In this document: positions 38,356 to 46,761 of the stretch, piece by piece
How positions within the stretch are numbered: position 1 is the first letter of the stretch
How the letters are laid out: each line of letters opens with the position of its first letter
Origin: Yamadazyma tenuis
Lineage: Eukaryota; Ascomycota; Pichiomycetes; Serinales; Debaryomycetaceae
Reading direction: 5' to 3'
Assembly: GCF_029203305.1 (NCBI RefSeq)
Contig: NC_089462.1
Span: forward strand, 1,612,001 to 1,676,000
DNA length: 64,000 nt
The notes under the pieces: model-generated
The model's input: only the letters and a program-made list of their open reading frames with translations
Told to the model about the DNA's origin: nothing
The model's database searches: none
Made by a program: the position numbers and the translations under genes

Positions 38356-40209
38356 TCACAATTTGGGCTTTTGTAATTGAGTGGATAAAATCTCCTTCAT
38401 CTCGTTGGCAGCTTCTGTCAAGTACCATTTCAAGTACTTGCTTTCCAAGCCATTACCTTTCTTACATGAAATGTGGACATGAATCCAGTCCTTATTGATC
38501 AAGTAGGCGAGTCCGAACCCATCATCAATAACTTGAGACCAACCCCATGATTGGAAGTATTCCGAAGGGATTTGAGACGATGAAATATACCAGGTTTGGG
38601 AGTAGCTGAACACAGGGTCAGTAAAGATTTCAGGAACTGGCTCTCCACTTTTTAACATTTGCTTCAATCCAAACAAGTGTCTATCAACACCCTTACCATC
38701 AGCGGCTTCCACCAAGTATCCGACATGTTGCTTACAAGCAGCATTGAAAGTGTTAATTTTGTCTTCGGTAGAAGCATCCACATCCGTCCAAGTTTCCACA
38801 AACTTCTTCGACTCATTGGAAGTAACTCTACCAGTTTCAGTTCTACCTTTCAAGAACTTTCTGGTGGCAGCTGACTCGTACGTGGGTCTTACTTTCCCAG
38901 TGTACTTGTAGTAAGCCAATTGCATCAACATTTGCACATAGGCATCGGGACTTACCTTGAATTGTTTAATCAAGTTCTTTCCGTAGCCGTAGTACTGGAA
39001 GATTTCTTCATCATGGGCTTCGATAGTTTTGTTGAAGCTTTCAATAGCGTTGTAGATATCACTTCTTACTTTGGGGTTGATGTCCCACTCTAATAATTCA
39101 GGCACCAACTCAGCCGACAAAGTTGGCTCCAAAGTGGCTTCACCAATGAAGTTCTTTGGGTTTTCCTTTGAAATCTCCGAAAGCACCCAGTTGTTCATCT
39201 GCACCGTAGGAGTGGCATCCATTCTCGAATGTTCACCCAAGAAACCAGAGTTACCGTTGGCACCCACAAAGAATTCCAAGGGCTTGTCAAAGAAACGGTT
39301 CTGACCGTCTCCGTGCCAGCAGTTCTGGGACTTTTCTTCAATGGTGATGGGGCTGTGGGAATCCAAACAAACCACAAACGAAGAGGCAAAGATAGTCTCG
39401 AGGCTTTGGTGGTTGATGGGGGATTTGGTCAAGGCTTCATAGCTGCTCAACCATTCATCTCTATTTAAAGACGTCAAGGCCCCTAAACCAATGCCTTTAC
39501 CCAACTTTTTAGAGCTGTGCAAAATGTACTGGAATTGGTTGTACAATTGACTCTTGGAAATAGGCTGTCCGTTGATGTGGTGAGGCACCTTGTAGAAGTG
39601 GTTGTCACTAATGACGGTAAAGTATTGGTGTTCAGCTCCATCGTACTTCTTGGTGATATCCAGACCAGCAGCAGGAACACGAGAGTTGTTAAACATGTAG
39701 TGGAAAGCATTCATACAGTAAGGATTACCCTTAATGACTTCTGGTTCCAAAGTCTCGTTCTGCACCGACAACATGAACTGGATGGTATAGTAGGAAAGAG
39801 CTGTAGCCTTCAACACCTGGCTCTTACCTATTTCGTTGCGGACATCCTTATGACTGAAGAAATACGACACGTAGGGTACCACAGGATCTCTGTAGGACAT
39901 ATAAGCATAATCATCCCAGAATTCGGCCAACCAATTGTCCTTATCTTGACTGAAAGATTCCAATCTCTTCTGCAATTCAGGGCCTTGGCTCTTCTTAAAC
40001 TGCTCAATCTTCTGCTTACTTGCCTCCAATTGCGAAGGGGATAAGAATGGCTCGATGGTTTTGATGTACTTGGCGGTAGTTTCATCGAGAGAAGGAACTG
40101 GCAACTTGGGAAGTGCCAGTTGGAATTTGAAAAGGTCTCCTTTAACGGAAGATTGATGGAATTGCCTAGTCATGTTCTTTACGTTTAGCTTGTTCAAATT
40201 CTTGAGCAT
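38356..40209 (-). CDS. CAT2: carnitine O-acetyltransferase, mitochondrial/peroxisomal
   Basis: A 617-residue enzyme that transfers acetyl groups between CoA and carnitine so that acetyl units can leave peroxisomes and enter mitochondria. The catalytic His is most likely His327 in GFLGEHSRMDATP. NPYCMNAFHYMFNNSRVP and the CoA/carnitine-binding GRTETGRVTSNES region are present. Residues 1-20 are basic and Ser/Asn-rich like a mitochondrial presequence, and a second in-frame ATG is codon 13. The C-terminus Lys-Pro-Lys-Leu resembles a weak PTS1. In other yeasts CAT2 yields both organelle forms from alternative starts, and the same may hold here. Confidence 0.94.
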   Translation of the reverse strand: MLKNLNKLNVKNMTRQFHQSSVKGDLFKFQLALPKLPVPSLDETTAKYIKTIEPFLSPSQLEASKQKIEQFKKSQGPELQKRLESFSQDKDNWLAEFWDDYAYMSYRDPVVPYVSYFFSHKDVRNEIGKSQVLKATALSYYTIQFMLSVQNETLEPEVIKGNPYCMNAFHYMFNNSRVPAAGLDITKKYDGAEHQYFTVISDNHFYKVPHHINGQPISKSQLYNQFQYILHSSKKLGKGIGLGALTSLNRDEWLSSYEALTKSPINHQSLETIFASSFVVCLDSHSPITIEEKSQNCWHGDGQNRFFDKPLEFFVGANGNSGFLGEHSRMDATPTVQMNNWVLSEISKENPKNFIGEATLEPTLSAELVPELLEWDINPKVRSDIYNAIESFNKTIEAHDEEIFQYYGYGKNLIKQFKVSPDAYVQMLMQLAYYKYTGKVRPTYESAATRKFLKGRTETGRVTSNESKKFVETWTDVDASTEDKINTFNAACKQHVGYLVEAADGKGVDRHLFGLKQMLKSGEPVPEIFTDPVFSYSQTWYISSSQIPSEYFQSWGWSQVIDDGFGLAYLINKDWIHVHISCKKGNGLESKYLKWYLTEAANEMKEILSTQLQKPKL

Positions 40210-40658
40210 CGTAATTCAACAAACAGGCCCACGCAAAATAATTTTGTATGGAGTTGAAGAAAAGAACTAGGTAGGAAATACAACTATTTATAAGAGTTTT
40301 TTTTTGTGGGGGTGACCGAGGAATGGAAAAAAGGATCCCATGTTGGCTCTTTGATTAGCACTGATAAAAAGTCCCGGGAAATCGGATAATATTATAAGTG
40401 TCATACCACCACACGGAGCACATCATCCATAGGTTCGGATGTTACCTACTATGATGAGTTCTTCTGACTGAGTGATGTGATGGCATATGTTGGTGAACGT
40501 GAAAACGGATGGGCCGTGGCCAGCGCACGTCCCTGTGGAAAATATAGTTGGTGATGGCGCACGACCAGTGTTAACTCTGATGGAGGCCATGTCGCAGACT
40601 GCAGCGCACGCGGACGCGCCGGCGTGAGATCGGTTCAAGCTGAAAATTTGACACCATA
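40210..40658. other. divergent CAT2/HSX11 promoter region
   Basis: About 450 bp between divergent starts. It contains an A/T tract near 40295 and a GC-rich, CGCG-containing section near 40600-40625. No gene or RNA is seen. Confidence 0.5.
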
Positions 40659-42077
40659 ATGATTGATTTGTGGAGTTGTGTATGTGTGGTGCTTCTCCTA
40701 TGGTACGCTGCAATCCTCATGGTGGCGGTCGTGGGTGTTACCGAGCTCCTCTTCAACTACACCACCCAAAAGTTCTTCACGCTCGACAAGTCCGAGTATG
40801 AGCCTGTCACCATCTTAAGACCCATCAAAGGTATAGACCCCGAGTTGGAAACATGTTTAGAGTGTTCTTTCCAGCAGGCGTACGCGGTGAACGCCCTAGA
40901 GGTGATTCTCTGTGTCGACAGTGCTGCCGATGAGTCGATGCCCATCTTGAAACGACTTATTGCAAAGTACCCTGAAGTTGATGCAAAAATCCTAGTTTCA
41001 CCAACCGACAATCATGGTAACTCCGTCGACCATTTCGGACCCAATCCCAAAGTGAACAACTTGGCCAAAGGCTTTTTGGCTGCTAAATATGACATTGTGT
41101 GGATTATGGATTCAAACGTCTGGGGCCACCCCAACCTCTTGGTGAACCTGATCAAGTCGTTGAACCACAATTTGGTGGATGGAGGACGCACCAACTGGAC
41201 CTGGGGCCCCAGTGCCGGGCGCAAGGTCAAGTTGGTACACCACGTACCGTTGGCGATGTCCATCACTGCCCAGCTGCTGCTCTGGGATAAACTCGGGGTG
41301 AAGTTGGACGAGACTTTCCTCTTCTCATCACACTGCAAGTTCTACGTGGGCTTGAACAAACTCAGCCCTGCGCCTTGTGTCAACGGCAAGAGCAATATGT
41401 TCCGCCGCCTGGACCTCGACGAGGCTGTGGCCCGAATTCCTAACGCAAATAACCCATTTTTTAGTGATCCCAGCGTCAAACTACATGCCCAGCAGTTAGC
41501 ATCAGAAGGACCAGGCCATTCGCTCAAGTTCTTCAGCAAGTACATTGGCGAGGATAATATGATTGCCATTGCGCTCTGGGAGTTTTTGTTCAGCAGAACC
41601 TCGTTGACGCTGGATGTGGTGATCCAGCCGCTCAACAAACTGGAAACCAGCAAGCACGGAATCGTCGAGTTCTTCAAACGCCGGATCCGCTGGCTCCGCG
41701 TGCGCAAGTATATGGTGTACCTGGCAACTCTCGTGGAGCCCACCACCGAGCTGATAGTGAACGGGGTCTTTGGGACCTTGTCAATCAGTTATTTAATGTT
41801 TGGTGAGGTTTTCATCAAAAAGTTTTTTATGCTCCACATGATCTTGTGGTATTTATCAGACACATGCCAATATCGAATGCTCATGTCCCGGATAGAGTCG
41901 TACGCACGGCCGGTGTGGTTTTCGTGCCAGTTCAATTGGTACGAGTGGACGTGTGTGTGGATGTTGCGAGAGGTATTTGCGCTTCCGATTTGGATCATAG
42001 CGATGTTAGGACACGAGATAGACTGGCGCGGACGGCCGTTCCGAATTAAGCCCGACTTGACGGCGGAGGAGCTCTAG
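40659..42077 (+). CDS. HSX11: ceramide glucosyltransferase (glucosylceramide synthase)
   Basis: A 472-residue GT21 enzyme that transfers glucose from UDP-glucose to ceramide at the Golgi. An N-terminal membrane anchor (residues 8-35) is followed by the D1,D2,D3,RxxRW signature: Asp87 (CVDS), Asp151 (IMDSNVW), Asp299 (IGEDN) and RRIRW at 341-345. C-terminal hydrophobic segments follow. The gene is absent from S. cerevisiae but present in CTG-clade and many other fungi, where HSX11 is the C. albicans name. It uses more CTC/GTG/CTG codons than its neighbours. Several CTG codons fall at polar positions of the family, consistent with Ser decoding. Confidence 0.92.
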   Translation: MIDLWSCVCVVLLLWYAAILMVAVVGVTELLFNYTTQKFFTLDKSEYEPVTILRPIKGIDPELETCLECSFQQAYAVNALEVILCVDSAADESMPILKRLIAKYPEVDAKILVSPTDNHGNSVDHFGPNPKVNNLAKGFLAAKYDIVWIMDSNVWGHPNLLVNLIKSLNHNLVDGGRTNWTWGPSAGRKVKLVHHVPLAMSITAQLLLWDKLGVKLDETFLFSSHCKFYVGLNKLSPAPCVNGKSNMFRRLDLDEAVARIPNANNPFFSDPSVKLHAQQLASEGPGHSLKFFSKYIGEDNMIAIALWEFLFSRTSLTLDVVIQPLNKLETSKHGIVEFFKRRIRWLRVRKYMVYLATLVEPTTELIVNGVFGTLSISYLMFGEVFIKKFFMLHMILWYLSDTCQYRMLMSRIESYARPVWFSCQFNWYEWTCVWMLREVFALPIWIIAMLGHEIDWRGRPFRIKPDLTAEEL

Positions 42078-42636
42078 GTCTGGACCTGGCCAGCGGCGGT
42101 AGTCAGCAACTGGAGGGATTTTAGCATTTGCTGGCGGTAGTTGCAAACTTGAATCGCAGCTGTCGCGCTCGCGGGTAGCAGCCATGTTGGCCAGACTCCC
42201 TTCCCCCCAAATAAACACATGGGATGCCATGGTCCCGGCACAATACACAATAGTCTTATAAAAACAAGCATGACATAGACAGCCCTTGTCTACCACTACT
42301 TATTGTATATAGAATAGCATATGCCAATATAGCATAGTATGCATCGGCTAACCTGGAAATTATCCAGATTCGCGAGGATGTGCGAGCACCTTGTTTCATT
42401 GAATTATTCCAACCTTGACTGAGACCCGAATCACCGCTAGTATTTTAAGCTCAGCTAAACTTCGCTATTTTCCCCCTGCTCATTGCTCGACAACGCTCAT
42501 TTCCCTCCGCACCCACCTACACGCTTGTGTCAATTTATCGTCTACGTTGTTTCTATTTGAAAACACGTTCTCCCGTTCTAGCATTGACCGTGTATTTTTT
42601 TTTTAATCTGCTTAACTTGTACCAACAGCTAACACC
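42078..42636. other. intergenic HSX11-RGA2, RGA2 promoter
   Basis: No convincing gene: the 96-codon minus frame around 42006-42296 opens on GTG and overlaps HSX11. C/T-rich tracts and poly-T at 42595-42605 precede the RGA2 start. Confidence 0.5.
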
Positions 42637-45600
42637 ATGAGCACCATCGCCGACACGCACGATCCATTTGCCGAAGAGAACATTCAGAACTGCAAACGAT
42701 GCAGCAATCCCATCTACGAAGGCCATGCCTATGAGTTGGGTGATGATAGATGGCATATCAATTGCTTCAGATGCTCCAAATGTGATAGCTCCTTGGGGTG
42801 TAATTCGAATTTTTTGGTTTTGGGAAACGGAAACTTGATCTGTTCCAACTGCTCCTACAACTGTAAACAGTGTGGTAAGAAAATCGATGATTTGGCCATC
42901 TTAACCGGCGACCAGGCGTATTGTTCCTCATGTTTTAAGTGTAGGGCTTGTAAACAGAAGATTGAAGATTTAAGATATGCCCGGACACTGAAGGGGCTCT
43001 TCTGTATGAGCTGTCACGAGAAGTTGATGGCCAAAAAGAAGAAGTATGATATGAAGAAGAAAACCTTGCGCAAAGATAAAGATAAGAAGTTGGATCATAT
43101 TGAAAAGGACCGGGATTTGAAACCCACCAACTCGAGCTCCACCGTGGAAGTCTCCACCCCTCTATTGGATGAACTAGAAGAAAAGCCCTTGACCCAGCCC
43201 CAAACGGTGCTGACTTCGGTTTTGCAAAGTGAGTCTGATTTGTATGATTTATATGACCGGTCCAGGTCTCCCACTCCACAATTGTCGTCTAAGACGTCGA
43301 GTGCCAACGAGCTTTATAAATCCATCACCAGGTCGTCGTCTACCATGTCCAAGGCCAAAGACCTTCCTTCCACTCCGGACTTAATTCAACCATTTGACAG
43401 CAAAAAACATAAGAAACTGCAAGCGCCAATTTCAATCCCGATTTCTGCTCCAGTCCCACCGGATATTGAGCAACCCGAACCTAAAAAGGCGTCTATTGAT
43501 AGAGAGTTCTCAATTGAAGAAATCAACGATTCAGATGATGAATTAAACCAACGTGACGCCTTAAAATCCCCTGGAAAACTCCAACCAGCAGTCGAGATCC
43601 AAAAACACCACAACTTAAAGCTTCCTACGTCTCCCGCGTCAGTCTCTCATACAAAGTTCCAAGGGAAGAATTTACTCATATTGTCACCTGGTCAGAATAG
43701 TGAAGAAGCACTCAGATCCCCCAAATCACCTGAAAGCATACCCTTTGATAAGGCTTCACTTGGTGTTGAAAGTGATCAAGCCAGATCAAGATCCAGTTGT
43801 CCCAGTCCTTTTGCAAAAAACAACAGGCACGCAAGGGTGTTTGATGCCCAAGATAATGATAATGATAATAATGACAATAACGACAATAATGGGAAGGGAT
43901 ACAACGATTACAATGACAATGTTGAAGGACTTCAAGAGGATACTGGAGACAAGACCATTGAACCAAATAATTCAACTCCAACTGTTCAGAGTTCCGGGGT
44001 AGACACATCAGCTGAGCTTGCTACTCCCAAGAGAAAGCATCACAGGACTCCTTCTAATACCAACTTCTCGTCCCCACCTCCAAGAATGCCATTACCATCT
44101 GTTCCTCCACTCTCGTCTACACCATTGCAAAATCGGAGAAACTCGATCGAATCAGACAATTACTACCTAGGAAAGGCCATTAACAATGATGAGTTTTTGA
44201 GTGGGTTGGGACTAGAGGGTGTCGAATACAGCGAGCAGAACGGAATGCAGCACAAAAGAACTGGCAGTAACCTGCTTTTGAAGAACACGAAAATCGTCAT
44301 GAATCCAACCCCAACTGTGACCAATCTTGAAGAATCTCCCAACGATTCTAGTCTCCATAGGATGCAGAGTATCATGAAAACACCAAGATTGGGATTAAGA
44401 CACAAGCGATCCATCAGTGGAGGAAGTAACAATGGATCCAGTAGTATCTCCAAGCTAAACTTTTTCAAGGGCAGAGATGATCGAGGCCATTCCCGCCATG
44501 TCAGTGATGGTTCGATTAGTGGTGCTATACACAATGGAGGCTCTGGAACCTACATGGCTCCTGGGTTTACCGTTGCTGTCCACAGCAGATCGACCTCAGA
44601 AAACAACTATATCAACCATCGAAACTTTGAGTTCTCTGATATTCTTTCTGGCACCAACGACTTTGATTTAAAGGCTCTTCGGTTGGAAGTCAGTCAATTG
44701 GAAGCTAAAAAAGGAATCTTGGGGAATGATGTCAAGAAGTTGGAGGACGAGAAGCAAAAATTGGGAGAAGAGATAGAAGTCATGAGGGTCCGGTATAACG
44801 ATGAGTTCAGAAGACTTGACACACTCTCGAAAGAAGTCACTGATTTGCGGGTACACAAACGTGATTTGGAATCCAAGTCGTCTTCCAGTGAAGAGACTGC
44901 CGTCCACACTGCACACCAGATCTCACATCATCCCTCGAACTCTTCTTCGTCTTTGGTAAATCACACCACAGAAATTGGAAATGATGAAGTGGTTGAAGCT
45001 CAGAAGGCCACCAAATTGAAATTCTGGAGAAGAGCCAAGATGGGCTTCAACAATGGGCCTAACTTGGTAGTTCCAGCCACAGGTACGTTCCAAGTATCAC
45101 CCAACCGTAATGAGGATGAAGATGGTGGTAAGAAAGGCTTTGGCTTGATGACCAAGTCGCGGTCTACCAACATCTTGGACTCGTTCTTAAGTAGCAATAC
45201 GGCCCTTAGTGATTCTCAAAGTCAGGACGGTGAGCCTAGTTTATTCAACTCCAGCATTGAGAAGAGAGCTAGGCTTGAGAACAGTGCCATTCCTTTGATT
45301 GTCACCAGATGCATCCAAGAAGTAGAAGAAAGAGGGTTGGACTTGGAAGGTATCTACCGAATCTCGGGAGGTAATCTGACCATCATTGCTATTGAGCAGG
45401 CTTTTACCAGCATCAACCCCAGAATCAAGGACGACAGGAACCTCGCCAAGTTGAATGAGGTACTTGATTGTGACATCAATGCCATCACTTCTGCCTTGAA
45501 GAGATACTTGAGAAAAATCCCCAACCCATTGATTCCATTTGAGGTTTACAACGACTTCATCAAGTTGAACTCCGTGCAATCACTGACCAAGAAAATTGCC

Positions 45601-45849
45601 GAGTTTAAGCTGAAAATCATTGACCAACTTCCTGATTCCAATAGGCAGGTGCTACACTTGTTGTGTAAACATTTACAATTGGTGGACTCCTACTCTAATG
45701 TCAACCGAATGAACTACAAGAACTTATCGGTTGTGTTTGCCCCCACCATTGCCCGAGACGAAACGGGACAGCGGGAAATGATGGATATGGGTAGCAGAAA
45801 TGATATGACCGAGTTTCTCCTAACAAACTATAGCCTGGTATTCGATTAA
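42637..45849 (+). CDS. RGA2: LIM-domain Rho GTPase-activating protein (Rga2-like, Cdc42 GAP)
   Basis: A 1070-residue protein with two N-terminal LIM zinc domains (about residues 19-72 and 75-125; CKRCSNPIYEGHAYE, CKQCGKKID), a long Ser/Pro-rich linker with an Asn/Asp repeat, a short coiled coil (about 690-745) and a C-terminal RhoGAP domain (about 880-1065) whose catalytic Arg lies in GIYRISGG. Rga proteins switch off Cdc42 and control polarity, budding and hyphal growth. Linkage with ARH1, ATP17, LSM6 and SDH6 equals that of S. cerevisiae RGA2. It is convergent with SDH6, 59 bp apart. Confidence 0.93.
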   Translation: MSTIADTHDPFAEENIQNCKRCSNPIYEGHAYELGDDRWHINCFRCSKCDSSLGCNSNFLVLGNGNLICSNCSYNCKQCGKKIDDLAILTGDQAYCSSCFKCRACKQKIEDLRYARTLKGLFCMSCHEKLMAKKKKYDMKKKTLRKDKDKKLDHIEKDRDLKPTNSSSTVEVSTPLLDELEEKPLTQPQTVLTSVLQSESDLYDLYDRSRSPTPQLSSKTSSANELYKSITRSSSTMSKAKDLPSTPDLIQPFDSKKHKKLQAPISIPISAPVPPDIEQPEPKKASIDREFSIEEINDSDDELNQRDALKSPGKLQPAVEIQKHHNLKLPTSPASVSHTKFQGKNLLILSPGQNSEEALRSPKSPESIPFDKASLGVESDQARSRSSCPSPFAKNNRHARVFDAQDNDNDNNDNNDNNGKGYNDYNDNVEGLQEDTGDKTIEPNNSTPTVQSSGVDTSAELATPKRKHHRTPSNTNFSSPPPRMPLPSVPPLSSTPLQNRRNSIESDNYYLGKAINNDEFLSGLGLEGVEYSEQNGMQHKRTGSNLLLKNTKIVMNPTPTVTNLEESPNDSSLHRMQSIMKTPRLGLRHKRSISGGSNNGSSSISKLNFFKGRDDRGHSRHVSDGSISGAIHNGGSGTYMAPGFTVAVHSRSTSENNYINHRNFEFSDILSGTNDFDLKALRLEVSQLEAKKGILGNDVKKLEDEKQKLGEEIEVMRVRYNDEFRRLDTLSKEVTDLRVHKRDLESKSSSSEETAVHTAHQISHHPSNSSSSLVNHTTEIGNDEVVEAQKATKLKFWRRAKMGFNNGPNLVVPATGTFQVSPNRNEDEDGGKKGFGLMTKSRSTNILDSFLSSNTALSDSQSQDGEPSLFNSSIEKRARLENSAIPLIVTRCIQEVEERGLDLEGIYRISGGNLTIIAIEQAFTSINPRIKDDRNLAKLNEVLDCDINAITSALKRYLRKIPNPLIPFEVYNDFIKLNSVQSLTKKIAEFKLKIIDQLPDSNRQVLHLLCKHLQLVDSYSNVNRMNYKNLSVVFAPTIARDETGQREMMDMGSRNDMTEFLLTNYSLVFD
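43848..43921 (+). repeat. GAT/AAT trinucleotide-rich tract in RGA2 (Asp/Asn run)
   Basis: An imperfect GATAAT/GACAAT repeat encoding alternating Asp and Asn (DNDNDNNDNNDNN) in the disordered linker of Rga2, likely length-variable. Confidence 0.7.
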
Positions 45850-45908
45850 TCTATGTACAAAATAAAGTCGTGAGATGAGTAAATTTATTGTATGCCGAGC
45901 ATTCTTGA

Positions 45909-46142
45909 CTAGTGTATGTCCTTTATTTGGTCGTTCAGGTACATTTCAAGTCGTCTAGTACCTGCTCGAATCAAATGCTCAACCGCTGCAAACAGCTTCT
46001 TGGGTATGTGCTGATGCTTGTCGAACTCATCACGAGTGAATTTCCTCCAGTGGGGCTGGTACTCCACGGGCTTTTTGTAAGCCATACGCACACACGAGCG
46101 GTAGAGGTGGATAACCTGTTTCTGGAGACCTGAGAGTTTCAT
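45909..46142 (-). CDS. SDH6: succinate dehydrogenase assembly factor, LYR protein Sdh6 (SDHAF1)
   Basis: A 77-residue mitochondrial LYR-motif protein: MKLSGLQKQVIHLYRSCVRMA carries the LYR tripeptide, with the C-terminal KLFAAVEHLIRAGTRRLEMY of the family. SDHAF1 helps insert Fe-S clusters into the SDH iron-sulfur subunit. The start is the ATG at 46142; the frame extends two codons upstream only to a TTG. It lies next to RGA2, as in S. cerevisiae. Confidence 0.92.
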   Translation of the reverse strand: MKLSGLQKQVIHLYRSCVRMAYKKPVEYQPHWRKFTRDEFDKHQHIPKKLFAAVEHLIRAGTRRLEMYLNDQIKDIH

Positions 46143-46317
46143 TGGCAATATCGGGTTTCATCAGCATCAACTAGTAGGGTTCCCGAACATCGCGAGTCGC
46201 ACACCGGGACGTGCCTCAACCACACATACCCGAACAGGTGCGTGTACCACGCGAGCAACAGAGAGAAACAGCGTGCAAACCACAAAATGTAATGTCAATT
46301 AGTATATAATAAATAGT

Positions 46318-46542
46318 TTACTTCAAATTAGTGAAGTCGGTTTCCCCCTCTCTGGCACAGTCACCAGCCGCCCCACAAGTACAAGCCTTCTTTGCTCTCT
46401 TTCCACAAGAACAAGCATCACCAGCAGCAGGAGCTACATTCTCAGTAGCAGCCTTTGAGCAAGAACATTGCAAAGCAGGTTTGGCCCCGCACGAGCAGGT
46501 GGACTTTTTGGCACAAACACATTCAGCTAAAGAACAAGCCAT
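46318..46542 (-). CDS. small Cys-rich metallothionein-like protein
   Basis: A 74-residue protein with twelve cysteines, mostly as C-x-C pairs: ECVCAKKSTCSCGAKPALQC, then ACSCGKRAKKACTCG, ending EGETDFTNLK. The pattern of repeated CxCG units and the terminal ETDFT motif matches a widespread, essentially uncharacterised fungal family that looks metallothionein-like. Metal binding is inferred from the Cys pattern only. The ATG at 46542 is chosen because the upstream 57 codons are unlike the family. A TATAAAG element at 46597-46591 lies about 50 bp before it. The next gene upstream on the same strand is a Zn2Cys6 regulator. Confidence 0.85.
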   Translation of the reverse strand: MACSLAECVCAKKSTCSCGAKPALQCSCSKAATENVAPAAGDACSCGKRAKKACTCGAAGDCAREGETDFTNLK

Positions 46543-46761
46543 AGTTAATAAAATATGTATACTGAATCCCAAACTTGCGATCTTCTGCTTCTTTATATCT
46601 TTTCTGGTTTTTGCAATCGCATACAAATGGCTTGATACGGTCGCAAACCTTGGCGGTGTGCACCAATCAGCGCGCTCACATTTGTAAGCCCAGACTGATG
46701 TTTTCGTTTGCAACTATTCGGTCGAACCAGCCAATCGCACTGGCTGCAAACTAGATGACCA

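Noticed and set aside
42006..42296. 96-codon minus-strand frame between HSX11 and RGA2
   Set aside because: GTG start and overlap with the HSX11 3' end; no recognisable domain.
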